From Bacillota bacterium (lineage in GTDB: Bacteria; Bacillota; Clostridia; Christensenellales; CAG-138), in NCBI GenBank assembly GCA_016282255.1, contig JAEEKE010000131.1, positions 1 to 64,000 of the forward strand: a stretch of DNA of 64,000 bases. The letters run 5' to 3'. This document shows positions 1 to 9,163 of this stretch, piece after piece. The stretch's first letter is position 1. Each line of letters opens with the position of its first letter. The notes under the pieces are model-generated. The model searched no databases. It worked only from the letters and a program-made list of their open reading frames with translations, and was not told the DNA's origin. A program made the translations under genes and the position numbers.

Positions 1-126
1 CATGGCTCGAGCGACGCCGTATCCTTCGCCGTCTGCATGGATCAGGCTTACCGCATGTTCAAAAGCGGAATGACCGACAGGATCCGCGAGCAGATAGCTG
101 CTCTGGGCGAAAACGCAGCGGAATAA
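1..126 (+). CDS. plsX: C-terminal fragment, probable phosphate acyltransferase PlsX
   Basis: Frame 1 reads HGSSDAVSFAVCMDQAYRMFKSGMTDRIREQIAALGENAAE*; the 'HGSSDA..' motif resembles the PlsX C-terminus. 5' end is outside the window. Confidence 0.5.
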   Translation, partial: HGSSDAVSFAVCMDQAYRMFKSGMTDRIREQIAALGENAAE

Positions 127-174
127 GACTCAGATTACGCTGAAAAATATAATCTGCAAAAGGAAAATAATATC

Positions 175-203
175 TTGACAACCATAGGCTGTTGTGATAT
201 TAT
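175..203 (+). promoter_or_regulatory. Sigma-A type promoter for the rplU operon
   Basis: TTGACA (175-180), 17-bp spacer, TATTAT (198-203). Confidence 0.75.
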
Positions 204-207
204 TTCG

Positions 208-295
208 TTCTGAGCCGCTCCGAAACGGTTTAAAGTTATGCCCCGAATCAGGGCATACACCCCAAGGGCGAGACTGGTAAGAGGAGGAAAAACTA
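208..295 (+). promoter_or_regulatory. Probable ribosomal protein L21 leader (autoregulatory 5' UTR)
   Basis: About 90-nt leader with hairpins AGCCG..CGGTT and TATGCCC..GGGCATA and 'GGGCGAGACTGGTAAGAGGAGG' just before rplU; position matches the Firmicutes L21 leader class. Confidence 0.55.
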
Positions 296-601
296 ATGTA
301 CGCAATCATCGTAACCGGCGGTAAGCAGTACAAGGTAGAGGTTGGCGACGAGATCATGGTCGAGAAGCTCGATAATGAGGTCGGCGAAACCGTCAATTTC
401 GACGTACTGATGACGGCTGAAGGCGAGAATGTCCAGATCGGCAAGCCCGTTCTCGAAGGCATTTGCGCCAAGGCTGAGGTGCTGGAGCATGGCAAGGGCA
501 AGAAGGTAATCGTTTTCAAGTATAAGCCCAAGAAAGATTACCGCAAAAAGCAAGGCCATCGTCAGCCCTATACCAAGGTCAAGATCCTTTCCATCGCCTG
601 A
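296..601 (+). CDS. rplU: 50S ribosomal protein L21
   Basis: [20 protein letters not shown]...; RBS aagaggagg; next to prp and rpmA. Confidence 0.97.
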   Translation: MYAIIVTGGKQYKVEVGDEIMVEKLDNEVGETVNFDVLMTAEGENVQIGKPVLEGICAKAEVLEHGKGKKVIVFKYKPKKDYRKKQGHRQPYTKVKILSIA

Positions 602-616
602 TCGAGAGGTAATCAT

Positions 617-946
617 ATGACCGTGATAACCGTCTTGTACAAACACGGTGCGCTGATCGGGTTTGACGCCAAAGGGCATACCGGCTATGCCGACCGCGGG
701 GAAGACATCGTTTGTGCCGCAGTATCCGCTGTGACGCAGACCGCCGCGATAGGGATAACCGAGCTCGTCAAGGCCGAATGCGCATTCGAAGTTTCGGACG
801 GAGAGCTCCATCTGATGCTTGGCAGCAGCGTTAAAGGCGAGCAGCTAAAGCAGGCGGAGCTGATTCTTGAAACGATGCTCATGGGGCTTCGTTCGATTGA
901 AACAGAATACAGTGATTATCTCAAAATTGAGAAGAGGGAGGTTTAA
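617..946 (+). CDS. prp: Ribosomal-processing cysteine protease Prp
   Basis: '[20 protein letters not shown]' motif with catalytic His/Cys; lies between rplU and rpmA. Confidence 0.93.
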   Translation: MTVITVLYKHGALIGFDAKGHTGYADRGEDIVCAAVSAVTQTAAIGITELVKAECAFEVSDGELHLMLGSSVKGEQLKQAELILETMLMGLRSIETEYSDYLKIEKREV

Positions 947-947
947 T

Positions 948-1238
948 ATGTTCAGGATCGATCTGCAGCTTTTTGCACATAAAAAGGGCGTCGGCAGTTC
1001 CCGCAACGGCCGTGACAGCGAATCCAAGCGTCTCGGGCCCAAGCGTGCCGATGGTCAGTTCGTACTCGCCGGCAACATCCTTGTCAGGCAGCGCGGCACC
1101 CATTTCCATCCCGGCAACAACGTCGGCATCGGTAAGGACGACACTCTGTTCGCAAAGGTCGACGGCATCCTTCGTTTTGAAACGAAGCATGGCGGCAAGA
1201 GGTGCGTCAGCGTCTACCCCGAGGAGATCGCGGGCTAA
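948..1238 (+). CDS. rpmA: 50S ribosomal protein L27 with Prp-cleavable N-terminal extension
   Basis: ATG at 948; [30 protein letters not shown]. The ORF track start (867) is too far upstream. Confidence 0.97.
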   Translation: MFRIDLQLFAHKKGVGSSRNGRDSESKRLGPKRADGQFVLAGNILVRQRGTHFHPGNNVGIGKDDTLFAKVDGILRFETKHGGKRCVSVYPEEIAG

Positions 1239-1257
1239 TCCAACATAATTAAAACTT

Positions 1258-1286
1258 AGCGCTTCCGGAAACGGAGGCGCTTTTTG
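1258..1286 (+). terminator. Rho-independent terminator after rpmA
   Basis: AGCGCTTCCG-GAAA-CGGAGGCGCT followed by TTTTT. Confidence 0.85.
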
Positions 1287-1332
1287 TATTCTCATCTTCC
1301 ATTATTCGACGAATTGCTGTACAATATAAAGC

Positions 1333-2223
1333 ATGAGAACAGAGCTTAAAGACAATACGCTTTATATCCGGGACCTGAACGGTTTCAATCTTAAGAAGAG
1401 CGCCGAATGCGGCCAGGCTTTTCGATGGAAGGCCTGCGACTTCAACGATGCCGCAGGCGAAACAGCGGCCTATACCTGCGTGCTTTCCGGCAGGCCTATA
1501 AGGGCCGCGCAGCTTGGCGACGGTCTTTCCGTCCACCCATGCAAAGAAGGGGAAGAGCGTTTCTTTATTAACTATTTCGATCTTGAACGGGACTACGCAG
1601 GTATCGAGAAGCTTATCGCCGACGACCGTAGGCTTTCGGTATGCCTTCCCGGCGCGTCGGGGATAAGAGTGTTCAATCAGGATCCGTTCGAAGCGCTGAT
1701 CTCATTTATTATCTCGGCAAACAACAATATCAAAAGGATCTCGGGGATCATCGACAGGCTCTGCATGCTTGCCGGACAGGAGATCGAGTTTTGCGGCAGC
1801 CGGATGTTTGCTTTCCCGGAGCCCGCATCGATCGCCGCGCTCAGCGTTAAGCAGCTTCAGGATATCGGCGCCGGGTACAGAGCGCCATACATTATCGATT
1901 CGGCAAAACGGATAGCGGACGGCTACGAGCTTGAAAAGCTTCGCGGGCTTTCACTTTATGAAGCGAGGAAGGAACTGCTTGCTTTCAAGGGCGTCGGCCC
2001 GAAGGTTTGCGACTGCATACTGCTGTTCTCCCTCGGGCACACCGACGCGTTTCCTATCGACGTATGGATCGACAGGGCCATGAAGGAGCTGTTCTTCGAC
2101 AGCATACCGCCCAAACGTTCCGAGATGCAGGAAGCTGTGCTGAGCATAGGAAAGTATTCAGGTATCATACAGCAATACATCTTCTATTATGCCCGCAGCA
2201 TACAGCTTGGGAAAAACAACTGA
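1333..2223 (+). CDS. 8-oxoguanine DNA glycosylase, OGG/HhH-GPD family
   Basis: HhH-GPD motif LLAFKGVGPKVCDCILLFSLGHTDAFPIDVWIDR with catalytic Lys/Asp arrangement; OGG N-terminal-like region (CGQAFRW). Confidence 0.9.
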   Translation: MRTELKDNTLYIRDLNGFNLKKSAECGQAFRWKACDFNDAAGETAAYTCVLSGRPIRAAQLGDGLSVHPCKEGEERFFINYFDLERDYAGIEKLIADDRRLSVCLPGASGIRVFNQDPFEALISFIISANNNIKRISGIIDRLCMLAGQEIEFCGSRMFAFPEPASIAALSVKQLQDIGAGYRAPYIIDSAKRIADGYELEKLRGLSLYEARKELLAFKGVGPKVCDCILLFSLGHTDAFPIDVWIDRAMKELFFDSIPPKRSEMQEAVLSIGKYSGIIQQYIFYYARSIQLGKNN

Positions 2224-2233
2224 AAACCAGATC

Positions 2234-2926
2234 TCATCTGCCTCCGAATAGCTTTTCTATGCGTTCCCGGAGGCTCTTCTTTACCCCGAAGCTGAAATCG
2301 AAGAGCGTTACGGCTGCAGGATCGAGATCCAGTATTATGGCTTCGACTCCGTCGTCGGAATCCGGAGCGCAGACGATTTTAAAGCACTCCTCCTTATCGG
2401 TTATCGTTGTGCTTCCGTCCGGATTGAGCACAACGTACAGTTCCCTTTCTCGAAACTCCTCTCTCCCGCTTTCCAGCTCGGCAAGGCAGACGTCTATCAG
2501 CTCGCTGCGCCGTATCTTCTCCTTACGCAGTCTGAAATCGTAGTAGCCTCCGAGGTCTATCCTTGAGTTTTCCTTAAGATAGCGTATCATGTTGAGCGCA
2601 TATTCTGGCTCGTACTCAAAGTCACTGTCGGCTTCCGCGACTTTTAAAAACAGCTTTTTCTTTTCAGCTTCATCGAGCCGGTAACGCTCTATCATGTCCG
2701 CATAGGAAGAGTAACGGAGATCCAGCAGCAGCACGTCCGTTATCGCAAAAGCAAGCGCGGCCAATTCCCGTTCGTTCTCTATACCGACTGTCACGCAGGT
2801 GGGGAATCCTTTTGAATGTTCGACTGTTACCGGTATACCTTCTGCCTCCCTTGAAGCAAGCCTTCGCTTCAAAAGCTTTTCGATATCGTTGAGGTCAAGA
2901 TCAGATGCGACTGAATAAAGCTGCAT
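2234..2926 (-). CDS. Hypothetical protein (possible distant YtxC-like)
   Basis: Uninterrupted ORF with start MQLYSVASDLDLNDIEKLL; no confident family. Confidence 0.6.
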   Translation of the reverse strand: MQLYSVASDLDLNDIEKLLKRRLASREAEGIPVTVEHSKGFPTCVTVGIENERELAALAFAITDVLLLDLRYSSYADMIERYRLDEAEKKKLFLKVAEADSDFEYEPEYALNMIRYLKENSRIDLGGYYDFRLRKEKIRRSELIDVCLAELESGREEFRERELYVVLNPDGSTTITDKEECFKIVCAPDSDDGVEAIILDLDPAAVTLFDFSFGVKKSLRERIEKLFGGR

Positions 2927-3022
2927 AAACATACTCCATAAAAAAGGTCGCGGCATCATGCCACGATCCTTATTATTCCGCCTGCAGCGAAAACTGTGAA
3001 TGTCAATTAATTGAAGAAAGGC

Positions 3023-3964
3023 TTATTCAAGGAATCCGTTGAATTCGGGGGTATAAAAGCTGTCGGCGGAATCGAGCCTCTGCGTGTAAATGTTCGTGAA
3101 CCCGAGGGACATCGCATAGTCCAAGGCGCGCCTGTATTCGCGCCTTAAGAGCCTTCTGTCAAGGGGTTTCGGCAAAGCTTCGCCGATGGGCGTATACTGA
3201 CTCATAAGGGAAATATGCGTCTCGATCGGAAGCTCGCTGCTTATAAAATCGAGCACTCCGCGCGCCTCGTCGACAGAACCGGGCAGGACAAGGTGGCGGA
3301 TTATCATGCCGCGCACCGCGATGCCGTTATCATCGGTAATAAGCACGCCGCACTGCCTCTGCATCTCGAGCACCGCCTTCGAAGCAAATGCAAAATAGTC
3401 GGCTCTTCCGCTGTACTTGAGCGAAGCGGCGGAAGATACGTATTTAAGATCGGGAAGGTAGATATCGATGAGCCCTTCGAGCCTCTTAAGGGTCTCGACC
3501 TTTTCATATGAATTGGTGTTGTAAAGGATCGGAACGGTCAGCCCGCGCTCCCTGGCTTTCAGAACAGCGTCCGCGATCAGAAGCGTATGAGGTGAAGGCG
3601 TCACAAGGTTGATGTTGTGCGAGCCGAGCTCTTCAAGCCGAAGCATGATATCAGCAAGCTCAGAAGCGTCCGTTGGGACACCCTTGATCTCCTGGCTGAT
3701 GTCATGATTCTGGCAGAAGATGCAGGCCATATTGCAGCCCGAAAAAAAGATCGCTCCACTCCCACGCGTGCCGGAGATCGGAGGTTCCTCATAATAATGA
3801 CGAGCAGCACGGGCTATCAAAGCAGTCCTATAAGGATCCCTGCCCGAAAGCTGCTCGGGTGAAAGCCCCCCGACGCCGCATGCCCCTATTGAAACGGCCC
3901 TGTCGCACCCGCACTCGAGAGGGCAGGCCCTGCATTCGGTTTTTGACTGATCGAAGCCGCACAT
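3023..3964 (-). CDS. Radical SAM protein, PflA/PflX-like activase
   Basis: Radical SAM CxxxCxxC in FSGCNMACIFCQNHDIS; N-terminal CRACPLECGCDR cysteine cluster. Confidence 0.85.
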   Translation of the reverse strand: MCGFDQSKTECRACPLECGCDRAVSIGACGVGGLSPEQLSGRDPYRTALIARAARHYYEEPPISGTRGSGAIFFSGCNMACIFCQNHDISQEIKGVPTDASELADIMLRLEELGSHNINLVTPSPHTLLIADAVLKARERGLTVPILYNTNSYEKVETLKRLEGLIDIYLPDLKYVSSAASLKYSGRADYFAFASKAVLEMQRQCGVLITDDNGIAVRGMIIRHLVLPGSVDEARGVLDFISSELPIETHISLMSQYTPIGEALPKPLDRRLLRREYRRALDYAMSLGFTNIYTQRLDSADSFYTPEFNGFLE

Positions 3965-3965
3965 C

Positions 3966-5771
3966 TTAAATGCTCTCTCCGCTCAGGGAATCTACGGTGA
4001 TCCTGTTTGCAAGCAGCGGGTGATCGAGATCGGTTTCATCACGCTGTACAGTAAAAGTAAACCTGATTATGCCGCCGCTGTACTGAACGCTGATCTTTTC
4101 ATCGAGCAGGTTGAGCACCTCGGAAACGATCGCAAGGCCGAGGCCCGTACCTTCGTTCGAATGCGCGTGATCGGCCTTATAGAATCGCTCGAATATATGC
4201 TCAAGATCGGCGGGATCTACCTCCGCCCTGTTGCTGACGCTGAAAAGATACTTCTCGCCGTCGTCGCTTATACCGAGCTCGATATCGACGAACGCTTCGT
4301 CGGTGCTGTGTTTGACCGCGTTGTCGGTCAGCGCCACGAGCACCTGTTCGACCCTGTCGGAATTCGTGAAGGCATAGTATTCATCCTCTGGAACGAGCAG
4401 TCGAACACCCTTGCCTCGCTGCGAAGCGGTCTCGTTCATCCTGTCCGCAACGTCGTAGAGGATCTCGTAGAGCTCTACCTTAAGCTTGGTAAACGCAACT
4501 CCGCCGCTCTGCAGTCTTGAAAGCTCCAAGAGATCGTCGATAAGTGTTGAAAGGCGGATCGATTCGCGCTGGATATAGCCGTAGTAGCGTTTCTTGTCGG
4601 CTTCATCCTGCACGAGACCGTCCGAAAGCGCGTCGGCAAGGCTGCGGATCGAGGCGAGCGGGGTCCTCAGCTCGTGGCTGACATTGGCGACGTAATCGCG
4701 GCGGGTCTGCTCGAGCCTTTCACTCTCGGTAACGTCACGTATCAAGGCGACAGCGCCGTAGAGCTCGTCGCTGTCCTCATGTATGGGCGTCGCGGTAACG
4801 CAAAGGATATGGTCGCGCAGTGAAACGTCCTGGGATATCATCCTGTCCTCGGAGAGTACCTTTTCGATGATATTGCCGAAGAGCGGATAGTTCTCGAGGC
4901 GCTCGGGCTCGTCGCCGTTCGTTCCGCCGAGCAGCTGCACTGAGCATTCGTTGAAATGCGTGACGTTGCCGTTCTTATCCACGGCGATGATGCCCTCGGC
5001 GATGCCGTTTAGCACCGCGTTAAGCCTGTTCCGTTCGATTATAAGATAATCTATATTGCTCTGCAAAGCCCCGGCAAGCACGTTGAACGATTCGGCAAGG
5101 TGCTGCGATTCGAAGCTGCCCTTTACCTCGGCGCGCGCGGAAAGATCGCCGCTCGCCATGCGGAGCGCCGTTTCGGAAACGCTCTTGATGGGCTTCGTTA
5201 CCGAGCGTACGATCAGCATCGAAGGAATGAGCGCCAGCAGCAGCGCGGCGATCATTATGATGCCGAAGGTTTTCGCTATCGAATTTACCCGCTGATCGAC
5301 GATGCTCGATCGCTGCAGCAGCACGACGGCGCCGATGATCTCGCCGCCGTTCCCGTATACCGGAACGCCGACTGCAACGCCCTGCGAGGAGCGGGGGACG
5401 GTGACCGTTTCACCCTCAATGCATTTCTGTGCATATTTAAGGATGAACTCGGCGCAGCCATCGGCTTCCTCCTGGCTGTCGGTCGTGATCATATTGCATT
5501 CGGTATCGATAACGTATGTGGAAGCATTGATAACTCGGAATTCATCCGAATAGATCATTCGGGCGATCATCCGCCTGTCGGCATTCTCCTGATAGAGCTT
5601 TGAGACCTGCTGCGAGATCATCTTGGCTTTGGGCGTCAGCTCCTCGATCCTGTAGGAAGAGTACATGCTCGTTCCGACAATGGAAAAGAACACGACGATG
5701 AACGCGATAATAAGGATCATCAACGCCGAAAAAGCAAACAGTATTATTCTCAGCAGGCTTGAGCGTCTCAT
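3966..5771 (-). CDS. Membrane sensor histidine kinase (HAMP-PAS-HisKA-HATPase)
   Basis: N-terminal TM segments, HAMP region, PAS, H-box VSHELRTPLASIRS, ATP-binding EGTGLGLAIV. Confidence 0.93.
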   Translation of the reverse strand: MRRSSLLRIILFAFSALMILIIAFIVVFFSIVGTSMYSSYRIEELTPKAKMISQQVSKLYQENADRRMIARMIYSDEFRVINASTYVIDTECNMITTDSQEEADGCAEFILKYAQKCIEGETVTVPRSSQGVAVGVPVYGNGGEIIGAVVLLQRSSIVDQRVNSIAKTFGIIMIAALLLALIPSMLIVRSVTKPIKSVSETALRMASGDLSARAEVKGSFESQHLAESFNVLAGALQSNIDYLIIERNRLNAVLNGIAEGIIAVDKNGNVTHFNECSVQLLGGTNGDEPERLENYPLFGNIIEKVLSEDRMISQDVSLRDHILCVTATPIHEDSDELYGAVALIRDVTESERLEQTRRDYVANVSHELRTPLASIRSLADALSDGLVQDEADKKRYYGYIQRESIRLSTLIDDLLELSRLQSGGVAFTKLKVELYEILYDVADRMNETASQRGKGVRLLVPEDEYYAFTNSDRVEQVLVALTDNAVKHSTDEAFVDIELGISDDGEKYLFSVSNRAEVDPADLEHIFERFYKADHAHSNEGTGLGLAIVSEVLNLLDEKISVQYSGGIIRFTFTVQRDETDLDHPLLANRITVDSLSGESI

Positions 5772-5793
5772 TCAGACTTTATTAGAAAGAATA

Positions 5794-6561
5794 TCAGTCG
5801 GGGTTTTCCTCGCTGTAATCGCTGTCGACGGATGAGGCATCGTTCCTTTCGGCATTCTCGTCGAATGCTTCGAAACGGTAGCCGACGCCGTATACGGTCC
5901 TCAGTTCCCAGCCGTGCTTTTCATGCTGAGCGATTTTTTGGCGGATGCGCTTGATCTGAGTATCGACCGCACGCAGCTCGCGCGTATCGCCGTAAAAATC
6001 ATAGCCCCACACGAGCGAAAGGATCTTTTCGCGCGAAAAGACCTTGCCGGGATGCGAGGCGAGCAGCTGGAATATTTCGACCTCTTTGGGCGTCAGAGGC
6101 AGTCTTTCGCCGTCGATGCGGATATCGTAGTTATTGATATTGATCTCAAGATTGCCGTAGCGGAGAAGCTGGGCGGGCTCGGTCTCCTGAGTGTTGAAAC
6201 GGCGGAGCACGGCCTTGATGCGCGCAACGACCTCGCGTGCGCTGAAGGGCTTAACGATGTAGTCGTCGGCGCCGAGCTCCAGACCGAGCACGCGGTCGAT
6301 CTCCTCGGATTTTGCGGTAAGCATAATGATGGGAACGTTGCTCGTCTGGCGGATGGTCCTGCAGACGTCCATACCGCTCTTTTTGGGCATCATCAGATCG
6401 AGGATCATCAGATTGGGCTTTTTGCGGTTGAATTCATCGATCGCCTGTTCGCCGTCGTATGCCGAGATGTAGTCGAAGCCCTCGTTCTTAAGATAGACGC
6501 CGAGCGTTTCGTGGATTATATGCTGATCGTCGCAGATCAGGATAAGCGGTTTGGTAGACAT
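5794..6561 (-). CDS. OmpR/PhoB-family response regulator
   Basis: Receiver domain ILDLMMPKKSG / IIMLTAK / GADDYIVKPF plus winged-helix C-terminus. Confidence 0.95.
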   Translation of the reverse strand: MSTKPLILICDDQHIIHETLGVYLKNEGFDYISAYDGEQAIDEFNRKKPNLMILDLMMPKKSGMDVCRTIRQTSNVPIIMLTAKSEEIDRVLGLELGADDYIVKPFSAREVVARIKAVLRRFNTQETEPAQLLRYGNLEININNYDIRIDGERLPLTPKEVEIFQLLASHPGKVFSREKILSLVWGYDFYGDTRELRAVDTQIKRIRQKIAQHEKHGWELRTVYGVGYRFEAFDENAERNDASSVDSDYSEENPD

Positions 6562-6796
6562 AATATGCTCCTTTCATCATGTTGGTTTGATTATAGTGCT
6601 TTTATAAAGAACTTTCAATAGTTTTCGCAACTTGTCACGGTCTGTCCCCGTTTTTGCCATAAAGGCAGGATGCGCCTCTGCCATATTTGAGCCATTATTT
6701 GTCAAAGAATGTAACCTTGTTTTGGGGTTTAACTGACACATTCATTTGATATAATTTAAGCATAATAACAAACAGACGGAAAGGAAGCCTGCAAAT

Positions 6797-8044
6797 ATGG
6801 AATACGAAAGAGATAACGATCCGTTTACCGAGCGGGTCCCAGAGGAAAACAAGCAAAGGATCAAGATGCCTTTCGGAGCGATAGCCGCATGCATTCTCGT
6901 TCTCGGATTGGTCATAGGCGCATTAACGATCGGAGTCAAATACGCAAAGAAATACGTTTCCCGGATCAGCGAAAGGCTTGCGCAGAATGAAGTGACCGAA
7001 ACTGTCGCCCCTGTCGACGACGGCAGCAAGGTGCCCGTAAACACCGTGCTCCCGAACGCCAATGAAATCGGGACCGGTTCCTCGGTGAATCCTTCTTCCG
7101 GCCTTCAGTTCGCGTCAAGCACAACACCGGCCGACAAGGAATCCCAGATCATCCAGCACTGCATGGATTCGGTAGTCAGCATCGACGTTATGGTGCGCAG
7201 CGGCTATTCCACCGTTCCCGCCTCGGGCTCCGGCGTCATTATTTCCAGGGACGGATACATCGCCACCTGCAATCACGTAGTCGAAGGCGCAAACAAGATC
7301 TACGTTTACCTTAACGACGGAACAAGTGCCGAAGCAAGGCTTATCGGGCGGGACGTTATCAACGATCTTGCCGTCATTAAAATAGAAGCGACCGACCTGA
7401 CCTATGCCGTATTCGGCGATTCCTCAACGCTCCGGGTCGGTGAAGACGTTTTCGCTATCGGTAATGCGCTCGGCGTACTCTCCAATACCTACACAAAGGG
7501 CTGCATCAGCGGACTCGACAGAGTCCTGCAGATCGACGAACAGGAGATGACCCTCCTTCAGACCGATGCGGCCATAAACCACGGCAATTCGGGCGGCGGA
7601 CTCTTCCGAAAGTCCGACGGCACTCTGATAGGCATAGTCAACGCAAAGAGCGCCGGCGAATCGATCGAAGGCCTCGGCTTCGCGATACCTTCCGTCGTTG
7701 TGGGCAACATCGTAAGCGATCTTATGGATTACGGCTTCGTTACGGGCAGGGCTTATCTCGGCGTTAGCACCGAGGACGTCACGCTCTCCGGCTACGGGTT
7801 CTTCACAAGCTACTATACCTATCCCAAGATAGTTTCGATCGAGGAAAACAGCCCCGCTGCGGCGTCCGAACTGCAGGCGGGAGACATCATCCTCTCCATA
7901 GACGGAACAAGCATCTCCGGTACCGACAGCCTTGTCAGGACGCTGAACTCCTATAAGATAGGCGATACTGTGACGATATCCGTACTCCGCGACAGGCAGA
8001 GCATAGATATTCAGATAACTCTCGGCGAGAGATCCGTTGATTGA
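6797..8044 (+). CDS. Membrane-anchored HtrA/DegP-like trypsin-like serine protease with PDZ domain
   Basis: N-terminal TM helix; GSGVIISRDGYIATCNHVV, INHGNSGGGLF; C-terminal PDZ. Confidence 0.95.
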   Translation: MEYERDNDPFTERVPEENKQRIKMPFGAIAACILVLGLVIGALTIGVKYAKKYVSRISERLAQNEVTETVAPVDDGSKVPVNTVLPNANEIGTGSSVNPSSGLQFASSTTPADKESQIIQHCMDSVVSIDVMVRSGYSTVPASGSGVIISRDGYIATCNHVVEGANKIYVYLNDGTSAEARLIGRDVINDLAVIKIEATDLTYAVFGDSSTLRVGEDVFAIGNALGVLSNTYTKGCISGLDRVLQIDEQEMTLLQTDAAINHGNSGGGLFRKSDGTLIGIVNAKSAGESIEGLGFAIPSVVVGNIVSDLMDYGFVTGRAYLGVSTEDVTLSGYGFFTSYYTYPKIVSIEENSPAAASELQAGDIILSIDGTSISGTDSLVRTLNSYKIGDTVTISVLRDRQSIDIQITLGERSVD

Positions 8045-8202
8045 TCGGCGGATAAAACGATCGTGCAATCGTGACCGTACAGCGCCGATCATACACCCCC
8101 TGTGAAAAGCGCTGTACTTTTCGGTGGTTTCTTCCTGATGTTCGGCCAATAAGGCCGGAGAATACCGCGGCCTTCGCATATTGGGCCGCGGTATTTCTCT
8201 TA
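8042..8202 (+). ncRNA. Candidate structured RNA or 3'UTR element ending in a terminator
   Basis: TGATCGGCG(8042-8050)/CGCCGATCA(8083-8091), competing GTACAGCG(8077-8084)/CGCTGTAC(8110-8117), CGGCC-AATAA-GGCCG, then a 12-bp terminator stem. No ORF accounts for it. Confidence 0.4.
8161..8202 (+). terminator. Rho-independent terminator
   Basis: AATACCGCGGCC ... GGCCGCGGTATT (12-bp perfect stem) followed by TCTCTTAT. Confidence 0.8.
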
Positions 8203-8235
8203 TACGGAATTTCTAAGAAGTGATAACAGCCCGTA

Positions 8236-8264
8236 TTGAACCGGCGCCGATAATGTGTTATAAT
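8236..8264 (+). promoter_or_regulatory. Promoter
   Basis: TTGAAC-N17-TATAAT upstream of the 8296 CDS. Confidence 0.7.
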
Positions 8265-8295
8265 TAGCAAAGTATAAAAATGAAAGGTGAGTATC

Positions 8296-9135
8296 ATGCG
8301 GGGTAAGCTTTCGTCAATATTCAAAACTGCGGTCGTCGCCGTCCTGCTTATGGCGATGGTGTTTGCTTTGCCTGCGTTTGCCGAGGAAGCGACCGACGCT
8401 TCGTTCGAATCACCTTCGCCGACCGAGGTCGGAGAGACCGCCGCTCCTGCAGTCGTCTATTCTGAGGGCTACATAGGCGAGATAATCGTCAGGATACAGC
8501 TTCGGCTCCGCGAGCTCGGATACTTCTGCTTTAAGCCGACCGGCGCGTACAGATCTATGACGGTCAAGGCCATCGAAGTATTTCAGAAGCGCTGCAGCGA
8601 CATTGGAAACAGCCTTGCCGTCGACGGAAGGATAGGCCCCGAAACGATGCGCCGTCTGTTTGAGAAGAACGCGCCCAAAGTACGCATTCCGGACTCCGTG
8701 CATATACCTAAAGGCCCTACTGCCGACCGCGTTAAGCAGACGGGGCAGATCATGCAATGGAGCGAAGTAAAGAAGCTGCTCGTTCCCGGAAGCGTTTTGA
8801 CGGTTACCGACTGCTACACGGGCAAGACCTTCGAGCTTGTCTTTGCGGGCGGGAACAGCCACGCCGAAATGGAGCTTGCGGCCGCCTCCGAAAAGGATGT
8901 TTTCGATACTATCTCGGGCAGCGAGTATAATTTCTTAAAGCGTCCCGTGCTAGTAATGATAAACGGCGTCAACGTTGCGGCGTCGATGCAGTGCTGGCCG
9001 CATGGCTCGGACACTCGCGACAACAACGGTATGGACGGTCACGTTTGCGTATATTTTGAAGGAAGCTGTTCGCACGTGGGCATGCTGCCCGATCTTGAAC
9101 ACGCTGCCAATATAAAGCTTGCTTCGGGCAGATGA
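8296..9135 (+). CDS. Secreted peptidoglycan-binding-domain protein with uncharacterised C-terminal domain
   Basis: Signal peptide; PG_binding_1-like repeat (IQLRLRELGYFCFKPTGAYRSMTVKAIEVFQ...VDGRIGPETMRRLF); ATG at 8296 with RBS aaaggtg (ORF track GTG at 8287 overlaps the RBS). Confidence 0.8.
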   Translation: MRGKLSSIFKTAVVAVLLMAMVFALPAFAEEATDASFESPSPTEVGETAAPAVVYSEGYIGEIIVRIQLRLRELGYFCFKPTGAYRSMTVKAIEVFQKRCSDIGNSLAVDGRIGPETMRRLFEKNAPKVRIPDSVHIPKGPTADRVKQTGQIMQWSEVKKLLVPGSVLTVTDCYTGKTFELVFAGGNSHAEMELAAASEKDVFDTISGSEYNFLKRPVLVMINGVNVAASMQCWPHGSDTRDNNGMDGHVCVYFEGSCSHVGMLPDLEHAANIKLASGR

Positions 9136-9163
9136 GTATTCTCCCGATGATTAAGGAGCTGTA

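Noticed and set aside
150-172. Near-identical ATCTGCAAAAGGAAA also at ~34,167-34,185
   Set aside because: 15-nt match in two A-rich non-coding contexts (one part of the rpsU terminator); no flanking homology, probably chance.
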